Made by a program: the position numbers and the translations under genes
From: Zanthoxylum bungeanum
Taxonomy: Eukaryota > Streptophyta > Magnoliopsida > Sapindales > Rutaceae
Assembly: GCA_019454045.1 (NCBI GenBank)
Contig: SKCR01021403.1
Location: 105,947-169,946 of the forward strand
Direction of reading: 5' to 3'
DNA length: 64,000 nt
The notes under the pieces: generated by a model
The model's input: only the letters and a program-made list of their open reading frames with translations
Database searches by the model: none
What the model was told of the DNA's origin: nothing
Part shown: one piece after another, positions 32,808 to 45,235 of the stretch
Layout of the letters: each line of letters starts with the position of its first letter
Numbering within the stretch: position 1 is the first letter of the stretch

Positions 32808-35800
32808 TTAGGCTGGATCTGAAAGTGTGACACTTTCTTTTTTTCGCTCAATTGATTCTCCCCAGTAGTGCTTGACATGCTGGCTATTAACTTTGAATGT
32901 GTTGCTCCACTTGGGATTGTATATCTCAACAACTCCGTAGGGTAACACTTGAGTAATCACAAATGGACCTGACCATTTTGATTTCAGTTTTCCAAGAAAA
33001 AATTTCAACCGTGAATCGTACAACAACACTTGCTGCCCTGGTTCCAATTATTTGCGCACTATTTTTCAGTCATGCTATTTCTTGGTCTTCTCTTTGTATA
33101 GTTTGGCATTCTCATAAGCCTGTAGGAGAAATTCCTCCAACTCATTGAGTTGGTGAAGTCTTTTCTCTCCTGCAGCTTGTGGATCAAGATTCAACTTCTT
33201 CAGTGCCCAGTACGCCTTGTGTTCAAGCTCAACTGGCAGATGGCATGCTTTCCCAAACACTATTCGATATGGGGACATACCAATGGGTGTCTTGTAAGCT
33301 ATCTGGTAGGCCCATAATGCTTCATCCAGTTTTTCAGACCAGTGCTTCCTTGTTGATCCAACGGTTCTCTCCAAGATTCTTTTGATCTCATTGTTTGAAA
33401 CTTCAACTTGCCCGTTTGACTGTGGATGGTAAGTTTTAGTAACTTTATGAGTAACTCCGTATTTGGATAGGAGTGCATGGAAGTATCTGTTACAAAAATG
33501 TGTGCCATCATCGTTGATAATTGCCCGAGGTGTTCCGAAGCGAGTGAAAATATTCTTCTTAAGGAACTTTATCACCACCTTTGAATCATTGGATGGCAGT
33601 GCAATTGCATCAACCCATTTGGAGACGTATTCTACGGCAACCAGTATGTACAGGTTTCCAAATAATGGAACAAATGGTCTCATAAAATCAATACCCCACA
33701 CATCGAATATCTCCACTTCAAGAATATTTTAAAGAGGTCATTCATTTCTCCTGGAAATATTTCCCGTTCTCTGGCACCTGTCACATTGAAGGGCAAATAG
33801 ATAAGCATCTTTAAAAAGAATGGGCCAAAACAAACCTGATTGTAGGACTTTGGCTGCAGTTTTATTCCCGCTGAAGTGTCCGCCATATGATGATGAATGG
33901 CAATGCTGCAAGACACTGTTGACCTCCTCCTATGGAACACACTGTCTCAGTAATTGATCAGCACAGCGTTTAAACATGTACGGTTCATCCCATACATAGA
34001 GCTTGACTTCTTTGAAGAACTTCTTTCGTTGCTGAGTTATTCATTCCAACGGCCATTTTCCTGACACTATGTAGTTTACATAGTCAGCATACCAATGGAC
34101 ATCGTGTTTTTTCATGCAAATAACTATTCATCTTGAAAATTTTCTTTGATTATCAGTTCTTTGCCAGTTGTTTCTTCATTCTCGAGCCTCGATAAATGAT
34201 CTGCCACTTAGTTTTTTGTCCATTTCCTGTCTATGATCTCCACATCGAATTCTTACAGAAGAAGTATCCAACGGATCAATCTGGGCTTGGCATCTTTCTT
34301 CACGATCAAATATTTGATTGCTGAATGATCTGTGTAGACCACCACCTTAGGACCCAGCAGATAAGATCGAAATTTGTCAAAAGCGAACACAACTGCAAGT
34401 AACTCATTTTCAGTGGTTGTGTAGTTGAGTTGAGCTTCATTCAGAGTTCTGCTAGAATAGTAAATGGCATGGAAGATCTTTGCTTTGCGTTGTCCCAAAA
34501 CTGCACCTACAACAAAATCACTAGCATCGCACATCACTTCAAATGGAATGGTCCAGTCCGGTGCTACTATGATGGGGGCAGAGACCAGCTTTTATTTTAG
34601 GATCTCAAAGGCTTTCTGGCATTCTTTAGTGAAGTTGAAAGGTACATCTTTCTCCAGAAGATTGCAAAGAGGTTTTGCAATTTTTGAGAAGTCTTTGATA
34701 AATCTCCTGTAAAAGCCAGCATGTCCGAGAAAACTTCGAATCCCTTTGACAGATGTGGGTGGAGGTAGTTTTTCAATTGTTTCAATCTTTGTTTTGTCTA
34801 CCTCAATTCCCTTTTGTGAGATATGATGTCCCAGAATGATGCCTTCATGTACCATGAAGTGGCATTTCTCCTAATTGAGTACCAAGTTGGTATCTTCACA
34901 CCTTTGTAACACATGTTCCAGATTTTACAAGCAATGGTCAATAGAGTCTCCAAACACAGAGAAGTCATCCATGAACACCTTCATACTTTGTTCCAGCATG
35001 TCTGAGAAGATGGCCATCATGCAACGTTGGAATGTGGCAGAAGCATTACATAGTCCAAATGGCATTCTGCAGAAAGCAAAAGTACCATACGGATATATAA
35101 ATGTGGTTTTCTCATGATCTTCTGGGGCGATGGTAATCTGATTGTACCCCGAGTATCCATCTAGAAAGAAATAGAACTCATGTCACGCCAGTCTGTCTAG
35201 TATCTGATCAATGAACGGTAGCGGAAAATGGTCTTTCCTCATTGCTTTGTTCAATTTCCGGTTGTCCATGCATACTCTCCATCCAGTAACCATTCTTGTT
35301 GGAATCGGCTCATTCTTTTCATTTGTGACAACAGTAATTCCTCATTTCTTTGGTACACTGCATAGGACTCACCCAACTGCTGTCTGAGATGGGGTAAATG
35401 ATGCCAGCATCCAACCATTTGATGATTTAATTCTTCATGACTTCCTTCATGATTGGATTGAGTCTCCGTTGATACTCCACTGTGGGTTTGTACTCGTCGT
35501 TCATCAAAATTTTGTGCATACAAAATGATAGACTAATGCCTTGAATGTCTGCTATAGTCCAGCCAATGGCTCTTTTGTGTTCTCATAACACTCTCAGCAT
35601 TTTTTTCTTCATGCTCCAATGTTAGCGAAGAAGAAATAATAACAGGTAATTCAGAAGAGTTTTCAAGAAATACATACCTGAGATGACTCGGCAATAGCTT
35701 CAGCTCCAGCTGTAGTGGTTCTTTAATTGCGGGCTTGATTCGATCTTTCTTCGGAAGTTCCAGACTTTCCACTGGTGGTGTCGATTTAAATCGGAATGGC

Positions 35801-36441
35801 TTGTCAAGATAGTTGATACATTCTAGAATTTCAGCATCTAGCTCGCTGTCAGTCATGTTGGTGATGCAAGCTTCAAGTTTGTCCGTGGGAACTGTATCAG
35901 TATCCTGAATGATACTATCAACAACATCTATTCTGAAACATTCTTCCTCATTTTCATCACTCGGGAATTTCATGGCTTTAAAAACATTAAAGGTAATTTC
36001 GTGGTCCTGCACTTTCATGGTCAGTTCTCCTTTTTGTACATCAATTACAGTTCGACCTATAGCCAAGAATGGTCTCCCAAGGATGATGGGAACATCTTTA
36101 TCTTCTTTCATGTCAAGGATAATGAAATCTGCTGGGAGAATGAGTTTGTCAACTTTGACCAGCACATCTTCAACTACACCTCTCGAAAATGCGAGCGTTC
36201 AATCAGCAAGTTGCATAGAGATTGAGGTAGGCATTGCTTCTCCAATTTGTAGTTTCCTGTAAATAGAAATGGGTATTAAATTAACACTAGCACTTAAGTC
36301 ACATAAAGCCTTACCGATATAATGTTCTCCAATGGTGCATGGGATAGTGAAACTGCCATGATCTTTCAACTTCGGGGGAAGTTTCCTCTGAATGATTGCA
36401 CTGCATTCTTCTGTCAATGTTATTGTCTCATAATCTCCCAA
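32808..36441 (-). pseudogene. pol: gypsy-2 pol: protease, RT, RNase H, integrase (broken)
   Basis: Minus-strand order: protease with ALCDLSASVNLIP near 36300 (normally D-L-G-A, so the Gly is changed) and IILGRPFLA near 36080; RT with VFMDDFSVFGDS near 34970 (FMDD active site, typical of Athila) and the thumb-side SFLGHAGFYRRFIKDF near 34730; RNase H with [16 protein letters not shown] and [12 protein letters not shown] (34253-34537); integrase core with [16 protein letters not shown] and NGQVEVSN (33075-33716), and the C-terminal part to TGA 32808. Several frameshifts and stops separate the pieces, so it is not functional. Just downstream is GCTAGCTGGGAGGCAACCC, similar to a block often found after integrase in this group. 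Confidence 0.93.
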
Positions 36442-38058
36442 TATCCATTTTTCGTGAAAGAATATCTTTCATGAATTTGACATAGCTGGGCATTTCTTCC
36501 AAGGCTTCTGCAAATGGAATGTTGATATGCATTTTTTTGAACACCTCCAAGAATCGAGCAAACTGTTTATCCAATTTATTTTTCTGGAGTCGTTGAGGAA
36601 AATGTGGAGGTAAAGTGATTCTTTCTTGATCTTTTTCCTTTGCTTCTTTTTCCTCTATCTGTGGAACTGCATCTTTTGGAACTTCTTCAATGGTTGCCTT
36701 GATTCCAACATCTTTGTTGATTTCAGTGCCACTTTTCAAGGTAATGGCTTGACATTGCTCTTTCCCTCGGTTTCTTGGATTTGGTTCTATGTTACTGGGA
36801 AGATTTCCTGGTGGTCTGTAACTCTGAGAATTGGCCAATTGTCCAATTTGATTCTCCAGTGCTTTGATAGAAGCAGATTGGCTCTGAATCATAGCATCGT
36901 ATTTTTTTAACTGAGCCAGCACTTCTGCAATTCCTGGTTCTTTTTCATGCTCCTTGCCTTTGTTCTGTTGTTGTTGAAATCCGGGTGGTGGATAGTTCCT
37001 TGGCCCTGAATTGTTGCTCCATGAAAAATTGGGATGATTCCTCTACCCTGGGTTGTAGGTGTTGGAATATGGGTTGTTCCCCTGTCTGTTGAAATTGTTG
37101 ACATAATTCACCGTTTCTTCAAGTTGGTTTGTCTCTGGTGCTCCTCTATATGGTGAACTTGTGGATCCAGTGTTACCTTGCATGCTGAGAGTTTCCATAA
37201 ATTTGCATATCTGATTCAGCTTGGCATTCACTGTAGTGTTGGCTCCAACTTCATAAATTCCAGCAATTCGTTGAATCAAGCTCATTTTTGTTGGCCACAA
37301 AGAGTTGTTGTTGGCCATTTCTTCAATTAAGTCTCAGGCTTGATCTTCTCCTTTTTCCATTAAAGCTCCTCCAACAGCAGCATCAATTATGGTTCTCATT
37401 ATTCCAGAAAGTCCATTGTATAAGGTTTGGACTTGTAGCCATTTTGCAATCTCATGGTGAGGACATTTCCGGAGTAAATCTTTGAATCTTTCCCAAGCTT
37501 CGCAGAGGGATTCTGAATCTTGTTGCACGAATGATGTAATTTCATTCCTCAACTTTTCAGTTCTGGCTGGTGGAAAGTACTTTGCAATGAATTTTGTGGC
37601 TAGAGTGTTCCAAGTTGTGATGGAACCTGCTGGTAGTGAATGTAACCAAGCTTTGGCTCTGTCTTTCAAGGAATATGAAAAAACTCGCAATCTCATTGCT
37701 TCTTCAGTTGCTCTGTTGTAGTTGAAAGTGTCGCAAACTTCCAGGAAGTTGCTGATGTGGGCATTAGGATCTTCAGTTGCATTTCCCCCAAACTGAACTG
37801 ATTGTTGAATCATCTGAATGCATGTTTTGATGTCACACGCATTTGCTGGTAAAGAAGAAGTACAATACATGAAATGAGTCCATCAACCACAAGAATGGTT
37901 CTGTCTCAAATGGGAATTGGTGGTGCAATATCCAAAGGTTCAGGTTCCATGTTGATCAGTGCTTCTTGGCCTTCTCGCTTTCCCCTTCTCAACTGTCTGA
38001 TGGTTCTTTCAATCTCTGGGTCAAGTGGTCGTAGTTCAAAGCTTCTGGTTCGTCTCAT
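36442..38058 (-). pseudogene. gag: gypsy-2 gag (broken)
   Basis: ATG 38058 opens MRRTRSFELRPLDPEIERT..., with a TGA at 37906-37908. The frame shifts near 37870 into the gag core with QFGGNATEDPNAHISNFLE, AKAWLHSLPAGSITTW and LRNEITSFVQQDSESLCEAW (37334-37870). Further pieces follow at 37043-37318 and 36907-37104 (Gln/Asn/Gly-rich), and at 36442-36922 with IKALENQIGQLA and PPHFPQRL. The core is the form found in Athila/Tat-group gypsy elements. At least two frameshifts are present. Confidence 0.9.
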
Positions 38059-38170
38059 GTGGTATCTGAGAACCTGAAACAAGTGAAAACAAAAACAATA
38101 AGTAAAAAAAAATTAGATACAAGTAAATGTATCTAACCTCAAAACTAATAGTGAAAGATAAATAAGTCAC

Positions 38171-38184
38171 CTGCAATGGCGCCA
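38171..38184 (-). other. gypsy-2 primer binding site (Asp tRNA type)
   Basis: Minus strand TGGCGCCATTGCAG, six bases inside the LTR end. The TGGCGCC core is the usual Athila-group PBS, complementary to tRNA-Asp. Confidence 0.8.
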
Positions 38185-38190
38185 AAAACT

Positions 38191-40228
38191 TGATCGGCGC
38201 GTAATCACACACGTATAACGCAAGCGCATGTATCATTCAAGTAGTATAAAAGTATCGATCCCACGAGGACTTAAAACCTTTTGTTATTAATTTATGAAGT
38301 TAAATGTTTACATTTATCTAATGGATTGGTTGTCTGATTGGGTGGTGACTTTAAAACTTAAAACAAGTAAATAAAATAGATTGAAAGTAGATTGAAGAAA
38401 ATTCAAATTTATAAAACTATCCAGAGTTGTGAATCCTTCCAATATCTTTTTAAAAGATGAAGTGGTTATTTTACATTCGTGTAATATATTGGTTTATTAA
38501 CCTCGAACACGAAATTATGTAAAAGCCTCTTCCGATGGTCAAATATAAATACCCAGTATAACTCAATTAATCATATTTCTATGTTAACCAAGTTATCTGA
38601 ATTCATTAAGATTAAGTTCCAATTATGGCTACCCCCGCTCGACAGGTATATTACTATCATGTAAGGAAATCTATTAAATGGTTATCTATCCTCAATGAAG
38701 ATCGTGGGCTATTAAGTCTAAGGTCTTAAACCTAAAATCCTTTTCCAAGTTCATTTTAAGTTTACCGAATCAATCTTATTAATGGTCAGTTAACAAGATG
38801 CATTAAGACTAAGGCTCAATAAATAAACCTTTATATTACCCAAACCGTAATTTAACCCCTTATAAACCGGTGATATTGGACTTCATCACAACCCCAGATA
38901 ACTGGCTTAGTTACGACACATATTTACGGGTAGTAAAAACTTAAATAAAATAAAAGACATAAAGTAAAATGCTGAAAAGTAAATTGTTGAAAAGTAAATG
39001 ACGGAAAGTAAATGCTGAAAGTAAATTGCTGAAAAGTAAATTGCTGAAAGTAAATTGCTGAAAAGTAAATAAAGTAAAAGTACAATAAAAGAAAATGATG
39101 AGGTAAAAGGATCCACTTTTATTACTTCTATTTTAGATATCTCTCTTAATATAATATATTAATTTTGCATGATAATTACCAACCAGCCATATAGGCGGTA
39201 TCCAGATTAAGTCAAATTAATAATTAATTACCAACCGACCAATCAGGCGGTATCCAGTTTAGTCAGGTTAAAACCAATTTAAATAATTACCAACCGACCA
39301 ATATGGTGGTATCCTCGTTAAGTCAGGTTTTAACTAGTTTATATATTATAATTAAGGGAGATTAATCTAAATATTAGTAATAAAAGTTTTACCTTTTACC
39401 CCAGCAAGGGGGAGTTACCTCCTCATTACTGAAAAGTAAAAACTGAAAATTAAATAAAGAAAAGTATTGTGCGTAAAAGTAAATTGCAGAAAGTAAAAAC
39501 TGAAAAGTAAAAAAAAAAGTGCGAAAGCTGAAATTAATTACTGAAAGCTATAAATAAACAAACAAGATACAATCTTCTTAGTATTATTAAGGAATTCCTT
39601 AGAAGAAAGTATGAATTTACAAATGAAATGGTTTGGTATTTATAGGCAAAATTTTGCCTCCATCAAATCATCCACCAAATTCATTATTAATTGCTCCAGT
39701 AATTGCTCCACCAAATCCATTATTAATTTCTATCATGTTTGGTGGGAGCTTGACTATTTTTATTTGTTATTTATTTATTTATTTATTTGTTTTGAAAATG
39801 ACTTTAATAATTATGCATAACACACTTCTAGATGTTTCATCAATTTCGGTCATGAAATATTTAGAATTCGAAATTATTTTATTCTTCAAAGTTGTATATA
39901 TTTGAGTCTTCTTTAATCTGGAACTTGAATCAGCTCAATCTGATATCGGAATAAAAAGTTATGCCCAAAATACGACAGTTGTGCAAAATTAGAATTTCTG
40001 AAACTGCACTTCGTTATAACGCCCTTTCAAGTTTCCAATCTCCAAAATTAATATGTCATGTCTAAGTTTTGCCCTTATTTGACCCACATTTCGTCCTAAA
40101 TAATTTCATTGAGTCTTAATATTATTTTATCTGTAAAATAAACTAAAACACATCAAAACGTTCATCAAACCCTAAACAAAATATTAAGTAAAATGGGCGG
40201 TAAATATTGATATATTTCCCGCTCATCA
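38191..40228 (-). repeat. gypsy-2 5' LTR (2038 bp)
   Basis: Partner of 15894-17976. Minus strand TGATGAGCGGG...GCGCCGATCA. The putative promoter has TATAAATA at 39644-39637, preceded in transcription direction by the palindrome AGGCAAAATTTTGCCT (39645-39660). The tandem array 38968-39075 is shorter than in the 3' LTR. Open frames 39611-39905 are within U3 and are not genes. Confidence 0.95.
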
Positions 40229-40241
40229 CACCCCCAAACCT
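40229..40241 (-). other. Extra polypurine tract outside the gypsy-2 5' LTR
   Basis: Minus strand AGGTTTGGGGGTG abuts the outer edge of the 5' LTR, identical to the true tract at 17977-17989. A normal insertion would have target DNA here. The next 12 plus-strand bases (GAGGGTGCAGCT) precede ACTAGA, where the gypsy-3 gag frame resumes. Confidence 0.8.
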
Positions 40242-43200
40242 GAGGGTGCAGCTACTAGAACTAAGGATGTAAATTGTTTCAAATGTTTGGGCATGGGACA
40301 CTATGCTTCAAAATGTCCCAATAGGCGTACCTTAGTGATTGATAAAAAAGTGGAGAGGTGTACTCTACCGATAGTGAGGTTGAAGATGAGATGCCAGAGT
40401 TGGAGGATGCTAGTGACCATGAGGGAGCTGCATACCCGCTGAATAACTTATCCTTAGTTGTCAAGCGTGCTTTAAGTGCACATGTTGTAGAGGATGAGAG
40501 TGTGCAGCAGAGGGAGAACATATTCCATACTAGGTGTCGTGTGAATGGCAAGAGGTGTAGTATGATCATAGATGGGGGCAGTTGTACTAATGTTGCTAGC
40601 ACAGCTTTGATTGAGCGATTGGGGTTGAGATGCTTGAGACACCCGAAGCCTTACAAGTTGTAGTGGTTAAATGATTGTGGGGAAATAGTGTGACAAAACA
40701 TGTATTGTTGAGCTTTACCATTGGGCCATGATGTCCTATGTGATGTGATACTGATGCATGCAGGACATATTCTTTTGGGCAGACCGTGACAGTTTGATAA
40801 GAAGGTTATTCATGATGGGTTCAAAAACAAGTACTTTTTTCAGCATAAGGGAAAACCTATTACATTATACCCACTTACACCTGCACAAGTCCATGAAGAT
40901 CAGGTTAAGTTACAACTTGAGCGTGACAAAGAGAGAGCGAAGGGAAACACCACCTTGGGTGAGACTAGTGAGAGTGATGTATCTGGTGAGAAAAATACGG
41001 CCAAGGCCGTGGGAGTTCCCAAGGGGAATGTGAGTGCACATGAGGGGGAAACAAATGGGAGAGTTAAAAAGAGTTTCTACATGGGTGAAGGTGAAGCGAG
41101 GAAAGCGTTCAAGGCTAGCAAGCTCATTCTATTGTTAGTCTATAAGGAGCCTCATATTTATTTTACTAACACTGACATTTTGCTTCATGTGTCTATTTCA
41201 TCTCTTTTACAGGATTACAGTGACGTACTGACAAAGGACATACCTAGTGGGCTTCCACCCATTAGAGGTATTGAGCACCATATAGACTCCATACCTGGAG
41301 CAGTCATTCCTAACAGACCGGCTTATAGAAGCAATCCTGAGGAGACAAATGAGCTACAAAGGCAAGTACGGGAGTTGATGGACAAGGGGTATGTAAGGGA
41401 AAGCATGAGACCTTGTGCAATACCAGTGCTTTTAGTTCCTAAGAAAGATGGGATGTGGCGTATGTGCGTTGATTGTTGAGCTATCAACAATATTACGGTA
41501 AAGTATCGTCACCTCATTCCTAGACTAGATGACATATTGGATGAATTTCATGGTTCCAAAAATTTTAGTAAGATTGATTTAAAGAGTGGATACCATCAAA
41601 TTCGCATGAGAGAGTGAGATGAGTGGAAAAACTGCATTTAAAACTAAGTATGGCTTGTATGAATGGTTAGTTATGCCATTTGGTCTTTCAAACACACCTA
41701 GCACATTTATGAGATTGATGAATCATGTTATGCGTGCATTTTTAGGTAAGTTTGTTGTGGTTTATTTTGATGACATCTTAGTTTACAGTAAAACAGTAGA
41801 TGAGCATGTTATGCATTTGAAGCATGTTCTTGATGTGTTAAGGCAAAAAAACATGTATGCTAACTTTGATAAGTGCACTTTTTGTATGGATAGAATTGTT
41901 TTCCTTGGATTTGTTGTGAGTGTAGATGACATCAAGGTAGATTTGGAAAAGTGAAGGCAATTCAGGATTGGCCAACACCAACAATAGTGACAGAAGTCAG
42001 AAGCTTCCATGGATTAGCAAGTTTCTACCGTAGATTTGTTAAAGACTTCAGTAGTATTGCAGCACCACTGACTGAAGTAGTGAAGAAAACTGTTGGCTTC
42101 AAATGGGAAGAAGAGCATGAGCGTGCATTCCAGGATCTTAAAATGAAGTTGTGCAATGCACCAGTTTTGGTGTTACCCAACTTTGAGAAGACATTTGAGA
42201 TTGAGTGTGACGCATCCGAGATAGGCATTGGAGCGGTTCTTATGCAAGAAAAGCGACCAATTGCCTACTTTAGTGAGAAGCTTAATGGAGCAGTTTTGAG
42301 ATACCCCACATATGATAAGGAGTTGTATGCACTAGTAAGAGCCCTTGAGACTTGGCAGCATTATTTGTGGCCTCGAGAATTTGTGATCCACACAGATCAT
42401 GAATCATTGAAGCATCTGAAGGGCCAAGGTAAGTTGAACAAACGACACGCAAAAAGGTTAGAGTTTGTTAAGACATTTCCATATGTAATCCGCTACAAAC
42501 AAGGTAAGGAAAATATTGTCGCCGATGCACTATCGCGAATGTATGCTTTACTTACTTCATTGAGTGCAAGAATGCTTGGGTTTGAATTTATTAAAGAACT
42601 TTATGCTAGTGATATTGACTTTAGTACTATCTATGCTGCATGTGAAAAGTCTGCTTTTAGTAAATTCTACCAACATGATGGGTTTCTGTTTAGGTAGAAT
42701 AGACTATGCATTCCTATTTGTAGTATGCGTGAGTTGTTAGTGAGGGAAGCACATGGAGGAGGTTTAATGGGGCACTTTGGCATTGCCAAAACCTTAGGGT
42801 TATTGAGTGAACACTTTTATTGGCCTAAAATGCGGAGAGATATTGAGCGTTTGTGTGATAAATGCTTAACTTGTAAACAGGCTAAATCTAATGTTATGCC
42901 TCATTGGTTGTATACATTATTGTTTATGCCTAGTGAGCCATGGGTAGATGTATCGATGGACTTTATCTTGGGTTTACCTAGGACTAATAATGATAGAGAT
43001 TTCATCTTTGAAGTGGTTGATAGGTTCAGTAAGATGGCACACTTTATAGCATGTCATAAAACTGATGATGCCACTAACATTGTTGACTTGTTCTTTAGAG
43101 AAGTAGTACGACTCCATGGGATTCCACGGAGTATAGTTTCAGATCGTGATGTCAAATTCCTTAGTCACTTTTGGAAAGTTTTATGGGGTAAGTTGGGAAC

Positions 43201-43813
43201 TAAACTTTTGTATTATACTACTTGCCACCCCCAAACTGATGGCCAGACCAAGGTTGTTAATAGGACTTTGACTCAGTTATTGCGTACTATTATCAATAAG
43301 AACTTAAAAACCTGGGAGGATTGTTTGCCTTTTGTTGAATTTGCATATAATCATAGTATTCATTCCTCTACATCTTACTCACCATTTGAAATTGTTTATG
43401 GTTTTCAGCCACTAACTCCATTAGATTTGTTACATTTGCCTGTTGATGAGCATGCGGGGCTAGATGGAAAAAAGAAAGCCGATTTGATGAAGCATATACA
43501 TGAGAAAACAAGAGAGCACATACAACGAAAGAATGAGCAATATGCTTCTCATGCTAATAAAGGAAGAAAGTGTGTGGTATTTCAGCCTGGAGATTGGGTT
43601 TGGGTACACATGCGCAATGAGAGATTTCCTGAACAACGTAAATCTAAGCTACAACCGAGAGGGGATGGTCCATTTCAAGTCTTGGAACGGATTAATGACA
43701 ATGCATACAAGCTGGATTTACAAGGTAAGTATAATGTGTCTGCTACATTTAATGTTTCTAACTTAACTCATTTTGATGCAGGTACAAATTCGATGTCGAA
43801 TCCTTTTCAATAG
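40242..43813 (+). pseudogene. pol: gypsy-3 end of gag, protease, RT, RNase H, integrase (broken)
   Basis: Continues gypsy-3 after gypsy-2: zinc knuckle CFKCLGMGHYASKC (about 40278-40319), protease-like MIIDGGSCTNVAS near 40562, RT with LVPKKDGMWRMCVDC near 41430 and YFDDILVYS near 41762-41788, RNase H with [13 protein letters not shown] and [11 protein letters not shown] (42200-42420), integrase HHCC (42750-42890), core [10 protein letters not shown] near 42950 and IVSDRDVKF near 43135, and a C-terminal part ending ...SNPFQ, TAG 43811-43813. In the core the expected third acidic residue (GQTEVVN) is Lys (43250-43252, GQTKVVN). Stops or shifts occur at 40661, 41477, about 41615, about 41950 and 42695. 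No chromodomain is seen. Confidence 0.93.
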
Positions 43814-43821
43814 GGAGGGGA
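43811..43821 (+). other. gypsy-3 polypurine tract
   Basis: TAGGGAGGGGA directly before LTR start TGACATGATC; it overlaps the stop codon of pol. Confidence 0.88.
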
Positions 43822-44475
43822 TGACATGATCTAGGCCGACAACAAAGCAAAAGACCCATTATAAGTACCAGAATGGCCAATTACGAGGCAGGGGACCAAA
43901 AGACTCAGAGAAGCAATGGCGGGATTAGTTCAGAGTTTTATGGCCGATTGCAACAAACAAATAGAGACGCATGTGGGCTTCAATAGAAAGGGCCCAAAGC
44001 CACTTCACTTGGCCCAAATCAGTTTTGAATGAAGCTTCACAAGCCTTTGAAGACTTGAAGACTTTGGTATTTTTGTAATTTAGCCTTTAGGGGCATTGTT
44101 GTCTTTATGCCTTTAGGGTTTCTCTTTGTAACACTATTTAAGCCTTCTTTCTTTTTCATTTTAAAAACAATCAACGAATTTGAGAGAATATTACAGTTTT
44201 ATGCTTTTTGGCTATGGCCAAATTCTTGTAAGAGATGGATTCCCCTTTTCAAGTTAAAATCGACTTATCTAAGTTTGGCAAACTTAGTGGCGTCTCCATT
44301 GCTAGCTAAACACTACAAGGAATCATTTTAAAGGTTCTCAAGGGCAAGTTCTTTGTGGGTCTTCTTTGTGGCCTTGGAAGGGTTTTGTTCCTACCAAATC
44401 AAATTCGCGGTTCTTGGAGTTCTGTCTGTTGCTTGGGGTTTGCTTGGATTTCGAATCCAAGTGGGTTTCTTGTCA
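43822..44475 (+). repeat. gypsy-3 3' LTR (654 bp)
   Basis: Partner of 12879-13528; followed by target copy TGGTG (44476-44480). Confidence 0.95.
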
Positions 44476-44480
44476 TGGTG

Positions 44481-45059
44481 GTTGGTGGTTTTTATATGGG
44501 AAAAACTTTTATTATATATTGATTCTATCATATAATTCATGTAACAATAAAATCATATCTTGTCACGAATGAAAATTAATAAAAAAAAATAAATAAATGA
44601 TAATTTTATTTAACATAATTCATACATATTATATAATTATTAATAAGCAGTACCATGTTAGCCACAAAACCGTGGTATCAAAAATTTATCTTTATCTAGA
44701 AAGAAGTGGGAAGTTGTCTTCCTAATAATGTGCCAAGTGGTCCCTAAACTTGAGCATAAAACACCTACACTGGGGGAGTGATTCCTAAGTATGGGGACTT
44801 TTGCTATTAGGTGGTATTACGTGAGAAGAATGACGTAATTATAAAATTGATTCAGTTAAGTAAAATTTGATTTTTCATAAAAAGTTATAAACATATTTTA
44901 TTTTAGCGGGAAGAAATTAAAATTATCTCGTTAATAATTCAGATTTTTTATTAATTTATAAAATACATTTTAAGCATGAGTGACTACTCTACTCAGCTTT
45001 ATGCCATTTTATCCCTTCATGAGACTGTCACCCAACATAAACAGGTAGGGATGTCACTT
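44481..45059. other. Intergenic, no gene seen
   Basis: AT-rich unique-looking sequence after the nest; no repeat or gene recognised. Confidence 0.5.
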
Positions 45060-45235
45060 TTTTTTGGAATCGTTGGAAATTTCGCCTTCAAACCACTCCT
45101 TATGGGCTTAAGCGGAGCGTGTAAAATCTCCGACTGTCCCAGACTCTTACAAAAAATACATTCTCTGGATTTAAATTCAAGACTTCAATGTCAGATTCTG
45201 AACTTTACATCACCAAGTCACGTCGTCACTTTATG
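45060..45235 (-). mobile_element. SINE copy 1 (tRNA-derived family)
   Basis: Minus strand carries the same 3' block as the other copies: TTGTAAGAGTCTGGGACAG, then a CGCTCCGCTTAAG phrase, then AAATTTCCAACGATTCC. The box-B area is eroded. It is one of five related copies in 8.5 kb. Confidence 0.65.

Larger units (their letters stand above)
15894..40228 (-). mobile_element. gypsy-2: Athila-like Ty3/gypsy element with extra frames (zinc-finger protein and LOG)
   Basis: Minus-strand element: 5' LTR 38191-40228, PBS 38171-38184, gag from 38058, protease/RT/RNase H/integrase to 32808, then a small basic zinc-finger-like frame (32123-32671), a LOG-like frame (ATG at 31888, split by copia-2, stop at 19324), a non-coding tail, PPT 17977-17989, and 3' LTR 15894-17976. 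The FMDD reverse transcriptase motif, the tRNA-Asp-like PBS, the gag sequence and the presence of frames after integrase are typical of the Athila group. It sits inside gypsy-3 gag. About 12 kb of its span is the later copia-2 insertion. Confidence 0.93.
12879..44475 (+). mobile_element. gypsy-3: Ty3/gypsy element, outermost shell of the nest
   Basis: LTRs at 12879-13528 and 43822-44475 face the same way, start TGACATGATC and end TTCTTGTCA. Perfect 5-bp target copies TGGTG flank the whole (12874-12878 and 44476-44480). The interior has gag (14753-15892), then a 24-kb insertion (gypsy-2), then the end of gag with its zinc knuckle, PR, RT, RNase H and integrase (to 43813), then a PPT. The gag, RT and INT resemble chromovirus-side gypsy elements, but no chromodomain is visible. 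Several stops and frameshifts make it defective. Confidence 0.95.
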
